A stretch of DNA of 64,000 nucleotides from an uncultured Bacteroidales bacterium. Its GTDB lineage: Bacteria; Bacteroidota; Bacteroidia; Bacteroidales; Paludibacteraceae. The translations under genes were made by a program, and so were the position numbers. The notes under the pieces were generated by a model. It did no database searches, was not told the DNA's origin, and saw only the letters and a list, made by a program, of their open reading frames with translations. Below are positions 62,088-64,000 of the stretch, piece by piece. The first letter of the stretch is position 1. Each line of letters starts with the position of its first letter. The stretch lies in contig ONBO01000005.1 in the NCBI GenBank assembly GCA_900316125.1, forward strand, positions 1 to 64,000. The letters are read 5' to 3'.

Positions 62088-62987
62088 CTATTCCAGAATA
62101 AAGCTCTTCTCACCAATAAGGTTGCCGTCTGTGAAGAGTGCAATGGTGTATGTGCTCTCTTTTAGCTGATTATTTACAGTGTAATATATTGTAATATCCT
62201 CTGTTTCTCCGCTAAAATCAAAGTCCTTTTTAGCACTGTATTCAAGGTCCATGCCTTCAAAGAAGAAGTGGTTCTCGCCAGGCGATGTGAGCAGATTCTC
62301 ATCCTTGTCAGTTATCCTCATGTAGATGGTCTTACGCCCTCTCTCTGCAGTAATGTTTCTCAGTATTCTGAAATCAATCTGGAATTTTGCAACTTTCTTT
62401 ATAGAGCGTGCCTTTTTACCCCTGTCATTAAGGGTGCTGAGGGTGATATCGGAGGCTTCAAGAATAGAGGCCATTGTAACCTTCTTGTCAAGTTCCTCAG
62501 CCTGGGCGCGCTGCTCCTCAAGCTCCCTGCTGCGCTCCTCATACTGACGCCTTACCTTCTGGTTCTCACTACGTAGGTTACTGTTAACGGTGTTAAGAGA
62601 GTCAACTCTCTCCACGTATGTCTTAAGTACGCCACGTACAGTTGAAAGCTCTTTTTTAAGCTCTGCAATACGGCGGGTGTTTGTCGCCTTGACAGTTTTA
62701 AGCTCCTGTAAAAGCTGCTGCACCTTCTGCTTCTCCTCATCAATAAGCTTCAGGAGAGAGTCATTGCTTGTATTGATGTAGTAGTCTTCATATTGCTTCT
62801 GCATCTCTTCAAACTCATTGATACTCTGCTGTTTCTCAAATTCCATTACAGCTGTTATCTCCTCTATCTCAGCACTCTGGCTCTCTATTTCACGATGCTG
62901 GAAAAGGAGCATTATTATGGCAATTACAAGTAGGAGGCCTAAAACAGAAAAGGCGCTTATTATGATTATTTTATCTCTTTTTTGCAT
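62088..62987 (-). CDS. inner-membrane coiled-coil protein of unknown function
   Basis: 299 residues from ATG at 62987; a longer start at 63008 overlaps the -7 element TACTTTTG (63015-63008). One membrane segment lies at about 10-30. A long coiled coil (about 40-180) with many E, K and Q follows. The C-terminal third (about 195-299) is a beta-rich domain (IYMRITDKDENLL). It could be an envelope organiser or wall-associated protein. No family is recognised. Confidence 0.75.
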   Translation of the reverse strand: MQKRDKIIIISAFSVLGLLLVIAIIMLLFQHREIESQSAEIEEITAVMEFEKQQSINEFEEMQKQYEDYYINTSNDSLLKLIDEEKQKVQQLLQELKTVKATNTRRIAELKKELSTVRGVLKTYVERVDSLNTVNSNLRSENQKVRRQYEERSRELEEQRAQAEELDKKVTMASILEASDITLSTLNDRGKKARSIKKVAKFQIDFRILRNITAERGRKTIYMRITDKDENLLTSPGENHFFFEGMDLEYSAKKDFDFSGETEDITIYYTVNNQLKESTYTIALFTDGNLIGEKSFILE

Positions 62988-63007
62988 GGTTGCTGTCAAA
63001 TAGGCCA

Positions 63008-63035
63008 CAAAAGTACTTATTTTTTACTACTTTTG
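63008..63035. promoter_or_regulatory. divergent promoters for coiled-coil and ychF genes
   Basis: TACTTTTG is on the minus strand at 63015-63008 and on the plus strand at 63028-63035, 12 bp apart. Each fits the Bacteroidota -7 element. Confidence 0.6.
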
Positions 63036-63062
63036 CACCCTAAATAACTAAAAAATAGAACT

Positions 63063-64000
63063 ATGTCTTTGCAATGTGGAATTGTTGGACTTCCAAATGT
63101 AGGGAAATCCACACTTTTTAACTGTTTGTCAAACGCCAAGGCTCAGGCCGCTAACTTTCCATTCTGTACCATAGAGCCTAATGTAGGTGTAATCACTGTT
63201 CCTGATGAGAGGCTTAATGCTCTTGCTGAGCTGATACATCCGCAGCGCATAGTTCCAACCACAGTGGAGATTGTGGATATAGCAGGTCTTGTAAAAGGCG
63301 CCAGCAAAGGTGAAGGTCTTGGAAACAAGTTTCTTGCCAACATACGTGAAACGGACGCCATAATTCATGTGCTCCGCTGTTTTGATGATGAAAACGTAAC
63401 CCATGTTGACGGCTCTGTAAATCCGGTACGTGACAAGGAGATAATTGACACTGAGCTTCAGCTAAAAGATTTGGAGACAGTTGACAGCCGTATTAACAAG
63501 GTTCAGAAACAGGCTGCCGCTGGTGACAAGGCTTCAAAGGCTGTATATGAGATTCTGCTCAAGTATAAGGATGCTCTTGAGAAGGGTAGGAATGTGCGTA
63601 GCGTTGAGCTTGACAAGGAGCAGAAAAAGATAGTTAAGGATTTGTTCCTTCTTACTGATAAGCCGGTTCTTTATGTTTGCAATGTGGATGAGTCATCAGC
63701 TGTTAAAGGTAATCATTACGTGGATGAGGTGCGTGAGGCTGTAAAGGATGAGAACGCCTCTATTCTGGTTGTGGCAGCCGCTACTGAGGCTGACATCGCT
63801 GAGCTTGAAACATACGAGGAGCGTAAGATGTTCCTTGATGAGATAGGCCTTGAGGAGAGTGGTGTGAGCCGTCTGATAAAGGCTGCATACTCGCTCTTAA
63901 ATCTACAGACATATCTTACTGCAGGCGAGCCTGAGGTTCGCGCCTGGACTTTCCGTAAGGGTTGGAAAGCTCCTCAGTGCGCCGGTGTTATCCACACAGA
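63063..64000 (+). CDS. ychF: YchF/OBG-type ATPase, 3' end cut by window edge
   Basis: 312 residues are visible. The P-loop is GLPNVGKST, G3 is DIAGLV and the G4 position holds NVDE in place of NKxD, a hallmark of YchF that gives ATP preference. A coiled-coil insertion (about 125-205) and the start of the TGS domain (TYLTAGEPEVRAW) follow. It associates with ribosomes and affects stress responses. The ATG at 63063 follows a promoter by about 28 bp. Confidence 0.95.
   Translation, partial: MSLQCGIVGLPNVGKSTLFNCLSNAKAQAANFPFCTIEPNVGVITVPDERLNALAELIHPQRIVPTTVEIVDIAGLVKGASKGEGLGNKFLANIRETDAIIHVLRCFDDENVTHVDGSVNPVRDKEIIDTELQLKDLETVDSRINKVQKQAAAGDKASKAVYEILLKYKDALEKGRNVRSVELDKEQKKIVKDLFLLTDKPVLYVCNVDESSAVKGNHYVDEVREAVKDENASILVVAAATEADIAELETYEERKMFLDEIGLEESGVSRLIKAAYSLLNLQTYLTAGEPEVRAWTFRKGWKAPQCAGVIHT

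Overview
The window is chromosomal DNA of a Bacteroidales bacterium, most likely from the gut. The evidence is the many promoters with a TAnnTTTG -7 element and an upstream TTTG-like element, the RprX/RprY-type two-component pair, PCMD-domain and DUF4294 proteins, lipoproteins with an SC lipobox, the purH-mreBCD-mrdA-rodA cluster and an argR-GNAT-argG-argC arginine block. I cannot name the genus from the sequence alone.

Layout. 1-7.9 kb is one tight minus-strand operon for sulfur handling, built around a Family 2B encapsulin shell protein with an inserted cyclic-nucleotide-binding-like domain. Transcription runs MetY-like sulfhydrylase, CysK, DsrE2-like protein, TusA, encapsulin, SufS-type cysteine desulfurase, ThiS/MoaD-like sulfur carrier, MoeB/ThiF-like activating enzyme, JAMM protease and serine O-acetyltransferase (cut by the window edge). 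The carrier ends in GG plus a short tail, which suits JAMM trimming. This is the most striking system in the window: a probable sulfur-storing shell in the same operon as a protein-thiocarboxylate route to cysteine and homocysteine.

8.1-12.4 kb holds a split HipBST toxin-antitoxin operon whose hipT is cut by an IS21-family element (9394-12036) with a 6-bp target duplication. A MntA/HepT pair follows (12.7-13.3 kb). 13.5-21 kb is arginine biosynthesis (argD, argC, argG, a GNAT enzyme, argR with an ARG box). It is interrupted by a decayed SLC13-type transporter, a sirtuin and a Cys-rich SH3b lipoprotein. 21-28.4 kb carries a CPA2 antiporter, proA, proB, an acyl-CoA synthetase and a shortened XRE-cupin regulator in one operon. 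28.6-31.6 kb has a PCMD lipid- or carbohydrate-related protein, a steroid 5-alpha-reductase-family membrane enzyme and an Old Yellow Enzyme homologue, a possible steroid or bile-acid reductase pair. 31.6-35.1 kb is a small AT-rich accessory patch with HigB/HigA, an unidentified structured RNA candidate and an LtaS-like phosphotransferase.

35-41 kb is housekeeping: rnhB, an M28 glutaminyl cyclase-like lipoprotein, a GT2, a LysE exporter, lpxH, tRNA-Phe, scpB-like and a polyprenyl synthase. 41-49 kb is the cell-shape operon with purH. 48.5-54 kb is folA-thyA-OmpA lipoprotein-rprY-rprX. 54-63 kb has a THUMP methyltransferase, DUF4294, an outer-membrane barrel pair including a ComEA-like helix-hairpin-helix fusion, an AT-rich gap with repeated DnaA-box-like nonamers, dprA, vanZ-like, hemW and a coiled-coil membrane protein. 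ychF is cut by the right edge.

Short dispersed repeats (TTGAAARTTGAAAATT type, and a 38-bp unit shared by two intergenic sites) sit in several intergenic regions and leaders. No CRISPR array or rRNA gene was seen.
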